The notes under the pieces: generated by a model
Database searches by the model: none
Told to the model about the DNA's origin: nothing
The model's input: the letters and a program-made list of their open reading frames with translations, nothing else
Shown: piece after piece, positions 16,533 through 26,000 of the stretch
How positions within the stretch are numbered: position 1 is the stretch's first letter
Layout: each line of letters begins with the position of its first letter
Source of the DNA: Halomonas salipaludis
GTDB taxonomy: Bacteria; Pseudomonadota; Gammaproteobacteria; Pseudomonadales; Halomonadaceae
NCBI RefSeq assembly: GCF_002286975.1
Contig: NZ_NSKB01000001.1
Coordinates: 64,733 to 128,732, forward strand
Direction of reading: 5' to 3'
Length of the DNA stretch: 64,000 bases
Translations under genes and position numbers: made by a program

Positions 16533-17342
16533 TCACTCGGCGTTGGGAAAGAATAGCTGCTCGCCGTCGATGGCGTAGCCGGCAATCGCCTCCTGGCCCT
16601 GGTCCGAGACCAGCCACTGGTGCCACTGTGCGGCGAGGTCGTGCTTGAGGTGCGGGTGGCGTTCGCGGTCCAGCAGCAGGCTGCCGTACTGGTTGAACAG
16701 CGCTTCGTCACCCTCGAACAGGATGGCGAGATCCTGGCGGTTGTCGAAGGCCAGCCAGGTGGCGCGGTCGGCGAATACGTAGGCGTCCATCCCCGCCGCG
16801 GTGTTGAGGGTCGGGCCCATGCCGCTGCCCAGCTCGCGGTACCAGCCGCCGGCGGTATCGACCCCGGCGTCTTGCCAGAAGCGTTGCTCGGCGCGGTGGG
16901 TACCGCTGTCGTCGCCGCGCGAGGCGAACGGTGTGCCGCTCTCGGCGATACGGCTAAAGGCGTCGAGCGCGCTGTCGGCGTCGGCGATGCCGGCCGGGTC
17001 GTCGCGGGGGCCGATCAGCACGAAGTCGTTGTACATCACGTCGAGGCGCTCGCTGGCATAGCCATCGGCGACGAACTGCTCCTCGCCCTGGGTATCATGA
17101 ACCAGCAGGCTGTCGGCATCGCCACGGCGGGCGATCTCGAAGGCCTGGCCGGTGCCCACCGCAACCACGCGGACGTCGATACCGCTAGCTTTGCGAAACT
17201 GCGGCACGATATCGGCGAACAGCCCCGACTGCTCGGTGGAGGTGGTCGAGGCCAGGGTGATAAAGCGCTCTTCAGCGGTGGCGAGTGGCGCCGAGAGGGC
17301 GATGCCTAGCGCGAAGGTCGAGAGTAGATGGCGACGTGGCAT
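16533..17342 (-). CDS. tupA: Tungstate ABC transporter substrate-binding protein TupA
   Basis: This is the periplasmic tungstate-binding subunit (269 residues). A signal peptide (about 1-23) precedes the TupA hallmark LASTTSTEQSGLF at about 30-42. Oxyanion-binding residues are expected in this segment and around the Arg/Thr of DDSGTHRAE near 143-151. AAGGAG is well placed before the ATG. It is third in the order tupB-tupC-tupA. Tungstate would supply W-dependent formate or aldehyde dehydrogenases. Confidence 0.92.
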   Translation of the reverse strand: MPRRHLLSTFALGIALSAPLATAEERFITLASTTSTEQSGLFADIVPQFRKASGIDVRVVAVGTGQAFEIARRGDADSLLVHDTQGEEQFVADGYASERLDVMYNDFVLIGPRDDPAGIADADSALDAFSRIAESGTPFASRGDDSGTHRAEQRFWQDAGVDTAGGWYRELGSGMGPTLNTAAGMDAYVFADRATWLAFDNRQDLAILFEGDEALFNQYGSLLLDRERHPHLKHDLAAQWHQWLVSDQGQEAIAGYAIDGEQLFFPNAE

Positions 17343-17393
17343 GGGAGCTCCTTGTTGTCATGGTAGCGCTGTTCTAGCGGCGCTGCTTGCCAG

Positions 17394-18149
17394 CTACCAG
17401 GGCAGCTCGCCGCGTACGAAGGCGGCGGCCTCGCTGCTCTGGGGCGTATCGAAGAAGCGCTCGGCGGGGCTGTGCTCGAGCAGCCGTCCGGCGTTGAGGA
17501 ACACCACGTCGTCGGCCAGGCGGCGCGCCTGGTTGAGATCGTGGGTGGTCATCACGATCTTGGTGCCGCGTTGATGAAACTGATTGACCGCCTCCTCGAC
17601 GGCACGAATCGCGGCGGGGTCGAGGGCCGCGGTGGGCTCGTCGAGAAACAGGATGTCGGGCGCCAGCAGCCAGGCCCGGGCCAGCGCCAGGCGCTGCTGC
17701 TCGCCGCCGGAGAGCACCCGCGCCGGGCGCTGGGCGAGCGAGGCCAGGCCGAAGCGTTCCAGCGCTGCCTGGGCGCGGGCCTTGCGCAGGCGCCGCGGGC
17801 AGCCGCGGATCGCCAGCACATAGGTGAGGTTGGCCTGGGCGCTGCGCTTGAGCAGTACCGGGCGCTGGAAGACCATCGCCTGGCGCAGTGCCAGCGCCGG
17901 GCTCAGCGGCTGACCGTTCCAGCGGATCTGCCCGACGCTGGGTGTCAACAGGCCGTGGCAGAGGCGCATCAGCAGGCTCTTGCCGGCGCCGTTGGGCCCC
18001 ATGATCAGGCTGCGGCCGGCGCCCAGGCGAAGGTCGATGTCGCCCAGCAGGCGCTGGCCTCGATGGCTGAAGCGCACGCCGTCGAGCGATAGCGGTAGCA
18101 TCGGGGCCGTCGTGGCCTGGGCCAGATGCGGTTGGCTCAAGTCGCTCAT
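17394..18149 (-). CDS. tupC: Tungstate ABC transporter ATP-binding protein TupC
   Basis: This 251-residue ATPase has Walker A GPNGAGKS near 52-59, the ABC signature LSGGEQQR, Walker B ILFLDEPTAALD and an H-loop TTHD. The ATG at 18149 overlaps the tupB stop by 4 bases. A longer same-frame reading upstream is only the shadow of tupB. The unit energises the TupAB tungstate importer at the inner membrane. Confidence 0.9.
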   Translation of the reverse strand: MSDLSQPHLAQATTAPMLPLSLDGVRFSHRGQRLLGDIDLRLGAGRSLIMGPNGAGKSLLMRLCHGLLTPSVGQIRWNGQPLSPALALRQAMVFQRPVLLKRSAQANLTYVLAIRGCPRRLRKARAQAALERFGLASLAQRPARVLSGGEQQRLALARAWLLAPDILFLDEPTAALDPAAIRAVEEAVNQFHQRGTKIVMTTHDLNQARRLADDVVFLNAGRLLEHSPAERFFDTPQSSEAAAFVRGELPW

Positions 18150-18850
18150 CCCATCTGCCTCCTGGCGCGCTCGCCGAGCAGGTGCGCGGCGCCGTTGACA
18201 CAGGCCACCAGCAGCAGCAGTACCAGGCCCAGGCCCAGCGCCAGCGCCAGGTTGCCGCGGCTGGTCTCCAGGGCGATGGCGGTGGTCATCACCCGGGTCA
18301 CGCCGTCGATATTGCCCCCCACGATCAATACCGCGCCGACCTCGGCGCTGGCGCGGCCGAAGCCGGCCAGTACCACGGTGGTGAGGGCCACCCGGGCGTC
18401 CCACAGCAGGGTCGGCATCATGCGCGCGCGCCCCATCCCGAAGGAGGTCAACTGCTCGCGGTATTCGGCGAGCAACGCCTCGATATGCTGGCGGGTCAGG
18501 GCGGCGACGATGGGCAGTACCAGCACCACCTGAGCGATGACCATGGCGGTGGGCGTGAACAGCAGCCCGAGGCTGCCCAGCGGCCCGGCCCGTGACAGCA
18601 TCAGATAGACCATCAGGCCGGCCACTACCGGCGGCAGACCCATGAAGGCGTTGAGCACCACGACCACCGCACCGCGGCCGGGGAAGGCCCACAGCGCCAG
18701 CGCCGCGCCCAGTGGCAGGCCGATCATGGCGGCGATCAGCACGGCGCTCAGCGACACCTGCAGCGACAGGCTGACGATATTCAGCAGCGCCGGGTCGAGG
18801 GTAACGATCAGGGTCAGCGCGGTGGAAAAGGCGTTGTCGGCGAGTGGCAT
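18146..18850 (-). CDS. tupB: Tungstate ABC transporter permease TupB
   Basis: This 234-residue membrane subunit has about five helices and an ABC permease EAA-type loop (EYREQLTSFGMGRARMMPTLLWDA). I chose the ATG at 18850 (product beginning MPLADNAFS) because TGGAG lies 8 bases upstream. Another ATG at 18862 is possible. The divergent regulator gene and a shared repeat-rich control region lie just upstream, so tungstate- or molybdate-dependent control of tupBCA is likely. Confidence 0.9.
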   Translation of the reverse strand: MPLADNAFSTALTLIVTLDPALLNIVSLSLQVSLSAVLIAAMIGLPLGAALALWAFPGRGAVVVVLNAFMGLPPVVAGLMVYLMLSRAGPLGSLGLLFTPTAMVIAQVVLVLPIVAALTRQHIEALLAEYREQLTSFGMGRARMMPTLLWDARVALTTVVLAGFGRASAEVGAVLIVGGNIDGVTRVMTTAIALETSRGNLALALGLGLVLLLLVACVNGAAHLLGERARRQMG

Positions 18851-18872
18851 TACGGGCTCCATGCAGGTCGCT

Positions 18873-18916
18873 GCATGATGTGCCGTTATGCCGTTATATG
18901 CATCATGTGCTGTAAT
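18873..18916. promoter_or_regulatory. Direct-repeat operator candidate for the tungstate-uptake genes
   Basis: Two 17-bp direct repeats at 18873-18889 and 18900-18916 agree at 14 positions (GCATGATGTGCCGTTAT and GCATCATGTGCTGTAAT). The first is followed by a second GCCGTTAT at 18890-18897, giving CGTTATAT, which resembles one half of the ModE recognition element. The region separates tupB from the divergent regulator, an obvious place for that regulator to bind. Confidence 0.6.
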
Positions 18917-18968
18917 CAATGCAGCCCTATGCAGCCAAATGCCACCCTTGACGCCTGAAAGGCCTGCC

Positions 18969-19853
18969 ATGACCGCCCACGCCTACCTCACCACCCGCGA
19001 GGCCGCCGATTACTTGCGCCTCAAGGAGCGCAAGCTCTACGACCTGGTACGCCAGGAACTGGTCCCCTGCACCCGGGTGACCGGCAAGCTGCTGTTTCCG
19101 CGCCAGGCGCTGGACCTGTGGCTGATGAACCATCTGGAGGGCGACCAGCGCAGCCGCGAGCCACTGGCGGCGATCCTCGCCGGCAGTCAGGACCCACTGC
19201 TGGAGTGGGCGGTGCGCGAGTCGGGCTCGCAACTGGCGACGCTATGCCACGGCAGCGGTGACGGCGTGCGCCGGCTGCTGGCGGGGCAGGCGCTGGTGGC
19301 CGGCGTGCATCTGCTCGACCCGGATAGCGGGCGCTACAATGACCCGCTGGCACTGGGGTTGGGCGGTATGCGTGACCTGGTGGCGATCCGCTGGGCACGG
19401 CGCCGCCAGGGGCTGATGCTGGCCCCCGGCAATCCGCTGGACATTGCCGGGCTCGCCGACCTGGCCAGGCCCCAGGTGGTGCTGGCCCATCGCCAGCCGG
19501 ACGCCGGTGCCGAGCGGCTGTTGTCGCTGCTGCTGGCGCGGGCCGGCATGCGCCTGGAGGCACTCGACCTGAGTCCCAACGTGGCGCTGAGCGAGGATGA
19601 CCTGGCGCTGGCAGTGCGCCGTGGGGATGCCGATGCGGGGCTCGGGGTGGAGGCGGCGGCCCGGCGTCATGGGCTCGATTTCATCGGCCTGCACGATGAG
19701 TGCTTCGACCTGCTGCTGCGCCGCCGTAGCTACTTCGAGGCGCCGTTGCAGCGGCTGATGCGCTTCGCCCACGACCCGCGTTGCCGGGATTGGGCGGCGC
19801 GGGCCGGGGGGTACGACCTCGGCGAGCTGGGGGAGGTGGTCTATAACGCCTAA
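18969..19853 (+). CDS. Excisionase-fold regulator with PBP-like oxyanion-sensing domain (TupR/TunR-like)
   Basis: This 294-residue protein has an N-terminal HTH_17/excisionase-type winged helix (LTTREAADYLRLKERKLYDLV, about 7-27, then GKLLFPRQALDLWL) fused to a periplasmic-binding-protein-like domain (about 85-285, PF12727-type). Such proteins act as tungstate or molybdate regulators next to tup or mod genes. It is divergent from tupBCA with a repeat-rich gap. The start at 18969 is chosen because homology begins there; an upstream in-frame ATG at 18888 lies within the operator. Confidence 0.85.
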   Translation: MTAHAYLTTREAADYLRLKERKLYDLVRQELVPCTRVTGKLLFPRQALDLWLMNHLEGDQRSREPLAAILAGSQDPLLEWAVRESGSQLATLCHGSGDGVRRLLAGQALVAGVHLLDPDSGRYNDPLALGLGGMRDLVAIRWARRRQGLMLAPGNPLDIAGLADLARPQVVLAHRQPDAGAERLLSLLLARAGMRLEALDLSPNVALSEDDLALAVRRGDADAGLGVEAAARRHGLDFIGLHDECFDLLLRRRSYFEAPLQRLMRFAHDPRCRDWAARAGGYDLGELGEVVYNA

Positions 19854-20045
19854 GGCGCGCCTAGCGTCATATTGTTTCCATATTCTGGACGCTTGTTGGT
19901 GGCAGAGATCGGATATAGTAATTAATGAACGCTGTTCGAGCCTGCCCGCCCATCAGAGGCGCGACCCCAAGCGGGGTCGAGATGCCGGCCGAACCGGGAG
20001 CGAAGGGGATAACGGACTGTTTCCTTATCCTCATGAGGCAAGACC
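19854..20045 (+). promoter_or_regulatory. Possible structured leader of the small lipoprotein gene
   Basis: The gap upstream of the lipoprotein gene holds two stems: CGACCCC-AAGC-GGGGTCG at about 19961-19978, and GGATAA pairing with TTATCC around 20008-20031, next to the RBS GAGG. No known riboswitch class is recognised. This may be an ordinary 5' leader. Confidence 0.3.
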
Positions 20046-20264
20046 ATGCGACTGTTACCCCTGACGATTGCTGCCGTGGCACTGACCCTGGCCGGCTGCA
20101 GCTACTCGCCGGCGCGGATTACCCCCGAACCGCTGATCGAGATCGATGGCCGCGATCATCGCCACCATCGTGGCAGCCGGAATTCCCATCACTACTACCA
20201 CTATGACGACCGTCGCCGCGGTGGTTTCTGCCCGCCGGGGCAGCGCAAGAAGGGACGCTGCTGA
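20046..20264 (+). CDS. Small His/Arg-rich lipoprotein
   Basis: This 72-residue protein has a lipoprotein signal peptide ending in the lipobox LAGC (C19), so it should be lipidated and envelope-anchored. The mature part is unusual: a cluster of His, Arg and Tyr (HRHHRGSRNSHHYYHY) followed by a CPPGQRKKGRC tail with two cysteines that could form a disulfide. The His cluster could bind metal (inference). GAGG lies 8 bases upstream of the ATG. Similar short lipoproteins are common in marine gammaproteobacteria and have no assigned role. Confidence 0.75.
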   Translation: MRLLPLTIAAVALTLAGCSYSPARITPEPLIEIDGRDHRHHRGSRNSHHYYHYDDRRRGGFCPPGQRKKGRC

Positions 20265-20424
20265 GGCCACACCAGCTGGTTCGGCCTAGCTGGGAGGAAG
20301 GCAGGGAGTAGGGCGTTTGACGCTCCATTGCGCGGCAATGGCTTTGGCCTAATGCTCAATCCGCATGCGTGCTGCAGCGCAGTATAGATGTCTCGACAGC
20401 GGCTGACGCTTCACGAGGTACCAC

Positions 20425-20544
20425 TCAGCATAGTCGGCTGCCGAGCAGCAGCATGCCGGGGTCGAGGGCGTGCCAACCCCACCATGTCAGCAGCAGGGCA
20501 CCGCTCAGTAGCGCCAGCACGGCAAGTCGCGTAGCCAGGCTCAT
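20425..20544 (-). CDS. Tiny membrane protein (39 residues) coupled to the MFS gene
   Basis: The ATG at 20544 overlaps the stop of the MFS transporter gene (ATGA). The product MSLATRLAVLALLSGALLLT... is almost one hydrophobic helix, followed by a short WWGWHALDPG segment and a second hydrophobic run. It could be an accessory peptide of the transporter. Support is limited to coupling and composition. Confidence 0.4.
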   Translation of the reverse strand: MSLATRLAVLALLSGALLLTWWGWHALDPGMLLLGSRLC

Positions 20545-21749
20545 GCGCTGATCTCGCTGGGAGTGGTGCGGTTGATGGGTTGTTCGTTGATGAACCAGTG
20601 GAGAGCTGCAGCCGCCACCGAAAGCAGGATGGCGATGTTCCACACCATGTCGTAGTCACCGTGGATGTCGTAAAGGTAGCCCCCCAGCCAGACGCCTAAG
20701 AAGGAGCCGAGCTGGTGGAAGAGGAAGACGATGCCGCCCAGCATGGAAAGGTGCTGCACGCCGAAGACCGAGGCCACAATGCCATTGGTCAACGGCACCG
20801 TAGAGAGCCACAGAAGCCCCATGGCGATGCCGAACAAGTAGGCGCTGGGCGGGCTTAGCGGGGTGAGCAGGAAAAGGGCGATGACGACTCCGCGGATCAG
20901 GTAAAGCCAGGTGAGTAGGCGTGGCTTCGAATAGTGTCCTCCCAGCCACCCGGCGGCGTAGGTCCCGAAGATATTGAACAGGCCGACCAGGGCCAGCACC
21001 GTGCTGCCAACGTGCACGGCAATACCGCTGTCGAAGAGGTAGCCGGGCAGGTGGACACCGATGAATGTCACCTGAAAACCGCAGACGAAGAACCCCAGAC
21101 TGAGTAGCCAGAAACCGCGATGGTTGGAGGCCTCGTTGAGTGCGGTGGCTAGGCTGATATCGCTGGTGGCCTTGGCTGAGGGGCGATCACGTAGCATGGC
21201 ACCAAGGGGCAGCATCAGCGCGGCGATAGCCCCCATCGCCAGCAGCGCTGCCGACCATCCCAGCCACCCCAGCAGGCCGAGGGTACCAGGAAGCATGGCG
21301 AATTGACCAAAGGAGCCGGCGGCGCTGACCATGCCCATTGCCATGCTGCGCTTTTCTGGAGCCACCGCACGTCCCACGGCGCCAAGAATTACCGAGAAGG
21401 TGGTGCCGGAGAGGCCCAGTCCGATCAGTACCCCGGCGGAGAGGGTCATGCCCAGTGGCGATTCCGAGATCCCCATCAACACCAGGCCCAGGGTGTAGAA
21501 GGCGCCGCCCACCACCACCACTCGGGCAGCGCCGAATCGGTCGGCCAGGGCGCCAGCAAAAGGTTGCGAGAGCCCCCAGAGTAGATTCTGAATCGCCAGA
21601 GCGGTGGCGAAGACACCGCGGCCCCAGCCCAGCTCCGAGCTCATGGGCTCGAGAAACAGCCCGAAACCGTGGCGTAAGCCGGTGGCCAAGGTCACGATCA
21701 TACTGCCGAGTATGATAATTAGCAGTGAGTGGCGTCGGATGGCATCCAT
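20541..21749 (-). CDS. Major facilitator superfamily transporter
   Basis: This 402-residue protein has twelve predicted helices. The MFS loop 2-3 motif appears as GALADRFGAARVVVVGG (about 64-80), and the N-terminus FGLFLEPMSSELGW resembles the oxalate/formate antiporter-like and monocarboxylate MFS groups. It stands alone except for a coupled 39-residue membrane peptide downstream. The substrate is not identifiable; a small organic acid is the likeliest guess from family resemblance. Confidence 0.85.
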   Translation of the reverse strand: MDAIRRHSLLIIILGSMIVTLATGLRHGFGLFLEPMSSELGWGRGVFATALAIQNLLWGLSQPFAGALADRFGAARVVVVGGAFYTLGLVLMGISESPLGMTLSAGVLIGLGLSGTTFSVILGAVGRAVAPEKRSMAMGMVSAAGSFGQFAMLPGTLGLLGWLGWSAALLAMGAIAALMLPLGAMLRDRPSAKATSDISLATALNEASNHRGFWLLSLGFFVCGFQVTFIGVHLPGYLFDSGIAVHVGSTVLALVGLFNIFGTYAAGWLGGHYSKPRLLTWLYLIRGVVIALFLLTPLSPPSAYLFGIAMGLLWLSTVPLTNGIVASVFGVQHLSMLGGIVFLFHQLGSFLGVWLGGYLYDIHGDYDMVWNIAILLSVAAAALHWFINEQPINRTTPSEISA

Positions 21750-21811
21750 GTCGTCATAACTATTTGCAGGCTAGTGAATATCACCATACTGAGTCTGAGC
21801 ATTCTTGCCTA

Positions 21812-22915
21812 CTAACGACCGAGGGCAGCTTCCAGGATGGCCAGTTGCCCGGGTGCCAGGGCGTTCTCCACCGCGGTGATGCGCAGCACGTGGCCCAGCG
21901 CCGGGTCGGCGGGGCGGGCGATCAGCTTGCCGGCCTCGAGCATCTCGCGATGCACGCGCCCGGCCAGCTCGGCGCTGGGCAGACGCAGGCCGACGAAGTT
22001 GGTGGCGCTGGGCAGCACGTCGGCGCCCAGCGCGCGGAAGTGCTCGCTGAGCCGCTCGCGGCGCGCGCGCACCGCCCGCACGTGGGCATCGCTCTCCGCC
22101 GGGGCATCCAATACCACTTCGGCGGCAGCCTGGGTCAGCGTCGACACCGCATAGTGAATCCGTACCTTCATCATCACCGCCAGGGTCTCGGGTTCGGCGA
22201 TGGCGTAGCCGACCCGCAGCCCGGCCAGGCCGTGGGCCTTGGACAGGGTGCGCAGGCGAATCACCCCGGGCAGCACGCGGCGCCCGAACTCGCTGCCGGC
22301 ATCCTCGCGGAAGTCATGGTAGGCCTCGTCGAGCAGCAGCCAGCAGTCGTCGGGTAGGGCCGCGCGCAGCGACAGGATGGCGTCGTCACCGTGCAGGTGA
22401 CCACTGGGATTGTCGGGATTGGCGAGATACACCAGCCGCGCCTGGTGGTCGTGGGCGGCGCGGGCCAGGGCCTCTAGGTCCGGCGCCAGGCGGCCGGGCC
22501 CCTCGTCGTAGGCGATTTCCACCAGCCGGCAGCCCTGGCCGCGGGCAAAGTAGCCGAAGGTGGGGTAGGTGCCGGCGGTGCCCACCACGCAGTCGCCGAA
22601 CACCACGCTAGCGCGCAGCGCCAGCGCGATCAGACTGTCGGCGCCGGCGTCGACCAGCATGGCGTCCAGCGCAATGCCTTGCTGCTCGGCCAGGCGCTGG
22701 CGGATGCCCAGCGCCTCGGCGTCGCCGTAGCTGTAGACGTGCTCGGCCATGGCGTCGCCGAAGTGCTCGCGTAGTGCGCGATGGGGCATGTCGAGGCCCT
22801 CGTTGGAGCCCAACTGATGGGGGATCTCGCGTCCCAGGCGGCGCTCCAGCACGCGCACGCCGGGGAAGGGGTTGTGGGGGCCGTCGCCGCTGAGATGGTC
22901 GGGAAAGCGGGGCAT
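21812..22915 (-). CDS. Histidinol-phosphate-aminotransferase-like PLP aminotransferase
   Basis: This 367-residue fold-type I aminotransferase has the PLP lysine at K226 (LSKAHGLAGLRVGY), DEAYHDF at 196-202 and NPDNPSG at 166-172. These resemble HisC, but the gene lies in an uptake-catabolism operon rather than a histidine cluster, so the true substrate is probably another amino acid. GGAG precedes the ATG at 22915. It is the last gene of the ABC importer operon and follows the FAD dehydrogenase by 38 bases. Together they could convert an imported amino acid to its keto acid. Confidence 0.85.
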   Translation of the reverse strand: MPRFPDHLSGDGPHNPFPGVRVLERRLGREIPHQLGSNEGLDMPHRALREHFGDAMAEHVYSYGDAEALGIRQRLAEQQGIALDAMLVDAGADSLIALALRASVVFGDCVVGTAGTYPTFGYFARGQGCRLVEIAYDEGPGRLAPDLEALARAAHDHQARLVYLANPDNPSGHLHGDDAILSLRAALPDDCWLLLDEAYHDFREDAGSEFGRRVLPGVIRLRTLSKAHGLAGLRVGYAIAEPETLAVMMKVRIHYAVSTLTQAAAEVVLDAPAESDAHVRAVRARRERLSEHFRALGADVLPSATNFVGLRLPSAELAGRVHREMLEAGKLIARPADPALGHVLRITAVENALAPGQLAILEAALGR

Positions 22916-22953
22916 GGGTGACTCCAAAGAAGCGTGAAACGAGGTGGCGGCGT

Positions 22954-24342
22954 TCAGTCGTTCGCCACGACCTTATGACGGTTGAGCAGCCCATGGGGGT
23001 CCAGGGCCTGCTTGAGGGTGCGCATCAGGGCGAGCTCTTCCCGGCTGCGTGAGAGCGCCAGGTAGTCGCGCTTTTCGAGGCCGATGCCATGCTCGGCGGA
23101 GACCGAGCCGCCGAGCGCGGCCAAGGGCGCATAGACGTGTTGCTCCACTGCGCGCCGGGTGGCCGGGTCCTGGCTGCCGACGCCCACCGAGAGGTGCAGG
23201 TTGCCGTCGCCGAGGTGGCCGAAGGTGACCACGCGGCCGGCCGGCCAGTCGCGATGGATCGCCGCCTCGACGTTGCTGACATAGCCCTCCATTTCCGCGA
23301 TAGGCAGGCTGACATCGAAGGTGAACAGTGGCGAGAGGCCTTGGATCAGCCCCTCGATGTCCTCGCGGATGGCCCACAGCCCCTGGCGCTGACTGTCGGA
23401 GTGGGCCAGCACCGCATCGCCGATCAGCTCATGCTCGAGGGCCGTTTCCAGGGCCTGGGCGAACTGCGCGGCGTGGCTGTCGGGGTCGCTGCCTAGCGAC
23501 TCGACGATGGCATAGAACGGCGCATCCGGCGTCAGCGGCGGCGCATGGCGTTGGCTCTCTACCGTCAGCAGCCGGTAGTGGCTCTGCCACATCGCCTCGA
23601 AGGCGGCGAGGCTGCCGCCCAGCGAGCGCCCAAGGTGGCCGAGCAGGCCGGTGAGCGCGGCGAAGCTCGGGCAGGCGACCAGTGCGGTCTGCACCGCCGG
23701 CGTGGGCGGCTGCAAGCGCAGCACGGCACGCGTGACGATACCCAGGGTGCCCTCGCTGCCGATGAACAGCTGCTTGAGGTCGTAGCCGGCGTTGTTCTTG
23801 AGCATATGGTTCATCGAGCTGACCACGCTACCGTCGGCGAGTACCGCCTCCAGCCCCAGCACCTGCTGGCGCATCATGCCGTAGCGGATCACGCGGATGC
23901 CGCCGGCGTTGGTGGCGATATTGCCACCGATGGTGCAGCTGCCGCGGGCGCCCAGATCGAGGGCGAACTGCAGGCCGGCCGCCTCGGCGGCCTCCTGGAC
24001 GCGCTGCAGCGGCGCGCCGGCCTGCACGGTGAGCGTCGCGCCCACCGGGTCGAGGGTCTCGATGGCGGCCATGCGCTCCAGCGAAATGACCAGCTCATCA
24101 TCGCTGGCCTCGGCGCCGTGTACCAGGCCGGTGAGGCCGCCGTGGGTGACCACTGGCTGGCGTGCCGCGTGGCAGGCGCGCATCACCGCGGCGACGTCCT
24201 CGGTGCTGGCCGGGCGCACGATGGCCGCCGCCTGGCAGGGGGCGCCGGTCATCCAGTCCACCACGCGAGCGGTGACCGCTTCGCCGGTCAGCACATGGGC
24301 GTCGCCGACGATGGCGGCGATCTCTTTCAGCAGGGCATCCAT
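22954..24342 (-). CDS. FAD-linked 2-hydroxyacid dehydrogenase (GlcD/D-lactate dehydrogenase-like)
   Basis: This is a protein of about 462 residues with an N-terminal PCMH-type FAD-binding domain (GGLTGLVHGAEAS; GGNIATNAGGIRVIRYGMMR) and a C-terminal FAD-oxidase domain ending in the hallmark GHLGDGNLH...EHGIGLEKRDYL. Such enzymes oxidise D-2-hydroxyacids and pass electrons to the respiratory chain or an electron-transfer flavoprotein. I chose the ATG at 24342 because AAGGAG lies 12 bases upstream and homology begins here. An ATG at 24369 overlapping the ABC ATPase stop is also possible. Confidence 0.85.
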   Translation of the reverse strand: MDALLKEIAAIVGDAHVLTGEAVTARVVDWMTGAPCQAAAIVRPASTEDVAAVMRACHAARQPVVTHGGLTGLVHGAEASDDELVISLERMAAIETLDPVGATLTVQAGAPLQRVQEAAEAAGLQFALDLGARGSCTIGGNIATNAGGIRVIRYGMMRQQVLGLEAVLADGSVVSSMNHMLKNNAGYDLKQLFIGSEGTLGIVTRAVLRLQPPTPAVQTALVACPSFAALTGLLGHLGRSLGGSLAAFEAMWQSHYRLLTVESQRHAPPLTPDAPFYAIVESLGSDPDSHAAQFAQALETALEHELIGDAVLAHSDSQRQGLWAIREDIEGLIQGLSPLFTFDVSLPIAEMEGYVSNVEAAIHRDWPAGRVVTFGHLGDGNLHLSVGVGSQDPATRRAVEQHVYAPLAALGGSVSAEHGIGLEKRDYLALSRSREELALMRTLKQALDPHGLLNRHKVVAND

Positions 24343-24361
24343 TCGTTGCTTGGTCTCCTTG

Positions 24362-25987
24362 TCAGGCATCGGCGAGTTCGTGCTCGCGGCCGGGAATGGC
24401 ATCCAGCAGTTCGCGAGTGTAAGCCTCGCGAGGCGCCAGGAACACCTCCCGGGCCGGCCCCTGCTCGACGATGCGTCCGTGCTGCATGACGACGATGTGG
24501 TCGCAGATCTGTGCCGCCACCCGCAGGTCATGGGTGATGAACAGCAGCGATAGCGAGAGCTTCTGCTTGAGCTCCTCCAGTAGCTCGAGGATCTGGGCCT
24601 GGATCGATACGTCCAGCGCCGAGACCGCTTCGTCGGCGACGATCAGCTCGGGCTGCATGGCCAACGCCCGGGCGATGCCGATGCGCTGGCGCTGGCCGCC
24701 GGAGAACTCGTGGGGGTAGCGGTCGTCGGTGCCGTCGAGCCCCACCAGTGCCAGCAGTTCCTTGGCCTTGGCCATGGCCTGGCCCTTGGACGTGCCGTTG
24801 GCGATGGGCCCCTGGGCGATGGCGTAGCCGACCCGGTGGCGCGGGTTGAGCGAGGCGTAGGGGTCCTGGAAGATCATCTGCACGCGGTGGCGTTCGCGGC
24901 GCAGCGCCTCGCCCTGCAGGTGCATGAAGTCGGTGCCGGAGAGGCTTAGGGTGCCGCTGTCCGGACGCTCCAGGCGCACCACGCAGCGCCCCAGGGTCGA
25001 CTTGCCGGAGCCCGACTCACCGACGATACCGATGGTTTCGCCCTTGACTAGCGAAAAAGAGACGTCTTGCAGGGCGTGTACCTCGCGGGCCGGCTTGAAT
25101 AGCCCGCCCTTGGAGCGGAAGACCTTGTTGAGTCCCACCACCTCGAGCAGCGGGGTATCGGTCTCGGCGCCGCGCGCTTCGGGAATCACATCGCTGGGAA
25201 TCGCCTCGATCAGCGCCCGAGTGTAGTCGTGGGAGGGGTGCTTGAGCACCGCCTCGGCTTCGCCGAGTTCGACGATCTGGCCGTAGCGCATCACACAGAC
25301 CCGGTTGGCGATCTCGGCGACTACCCCGAAGTCGTGGGTGATGAACATCACCGCCATGCCACGACGCTGCTGCAGGTCGCGGATCAGCTCGAGGATCTGC
25401 GCCTGGGTGGTGACGTCGAGCGCCGTGGTCGGCTCGTCGGCAATCAGCAGCTCCGGCTCCAGGGCCAGCGCCATGGCGATCATCACCCGCTGGCGCTGGC
25501 CGCCGGAGAGCTGGAAGGGGTAGGCGCGAATCGCCTTGTCGGGGTCCGGGATGCCGACCTCAGTGAGCAGTGCCAGGGCCTTCTGCTGGCGCTCCCGTCC
25601 ATTGAACTGGCCGTGGGCCTCGAACACCTCGGCGATCTGGGCACCGACCCGCATCAACGGATTGAGGGCGGTCATCGGCTCCTGGAAGATCATGCCGATG
25701 CGCAGCCCGCGCAGAGTGCGGTGCTGCTTTTCGCTGAGTTGCAGCAGGTCCTGGCCGTCGAAGATCGCCTCGCCACCGCTGGTATAGACGCCCTTGGGCA
25801 GCAGGCCCATGACCGCATTGGCGGCCATCGACTTGCCGGAGCCGGATTCGCCCACCACGCACAGGATCTCGCCGCGAAACACGTCGTAGCTGACGTCCTC
25901 CACGGCCAGGGCGCGGTCGGCGCCCTTGGGCAGCGCGATGCTGACATTACGCAGGCTGAGCAGGGGCGTCGCTTGGCTATCGGTCAT
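24362..25987 (-). CDS. Dipeptide-type ABC transporter ATP-binding protein (fused DppD-DppF)
   Basis: This 541-residue protein carries two complete ATPase domains in one chain. The first has Walker A GESGSGKS at 46-53, and the second has an identical motif near residue 325. Each is followed by LSGGQRQR or FSGGQRQR and a [11 protein letters not shown]- or [11 protein letters not shown]-type Walker B. Each half ends with the oligopeptide-type C-terminal extension. The fusion replaces the separate DppD and DppF subunits. It energises the two permeases encoded upstream in the same operon. Confidence 0.93.
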   Translation of the reverse strand: MTDSQATPLLSLRNVSIALPKGADRALAVEDVSYDVFRGEILCVVGESGSGKSMAANAVMGLLPKGVYTSGGEAIFDGQDLLQLSEKQHRTLRGLRIGMIFQEPMTALNPLMRVGAQIAEVFEAHGQFNGRERQQKALALLTEVGIPDPDKAIRAYPFQLSGGQRQRVMIAMALALEPELLIADEPTTALDVTTQAQILELIRDLQQRRGMAVMFITHDFGVVAEIANRVCVMRYGQIVELGEAEAVLKHPSHDYTRALIEAIPSDVIPEARGAETDTPLLEVVGLNKVFRSKGGLFKPAREVHALQDVSFSLVKGETIGIVGESGSGKSTLGRCVVRLERPDSGTLSLSGTDFMHLQGEALRRERHRVQMIFQDPYASLNPRHRVGYAIAQGPIANGTSKGQAMAKAKELLALVGLDGTDDRYPHEFSGGQRQRIGIARALAMQPELIVADEAVSALDVSIQAQILELLEELKQKLSLSLLFITHDLRVAAQICDHIVVMQHGRIVEQGPAREVFLAPREAYTRELLDAIPGREHELADA

Positions 25988-26000
25988 GGTGTTTCCCCCC

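Noticed and set aside
17394-18692. A 432-codon reading of tupC extending far upstream
   Set aside because: The upstream part is an out-of-frame shadow of tupB. The coupled ATG at 18149 gives a normal-length ATPase.
21812-22915. Genuine histidinol-phosphate aminotransferase for histidine synthesis
   Set aside because: The motifs are HisC-like, but the gene is part of an uptake operon and no other his gene is nearby.
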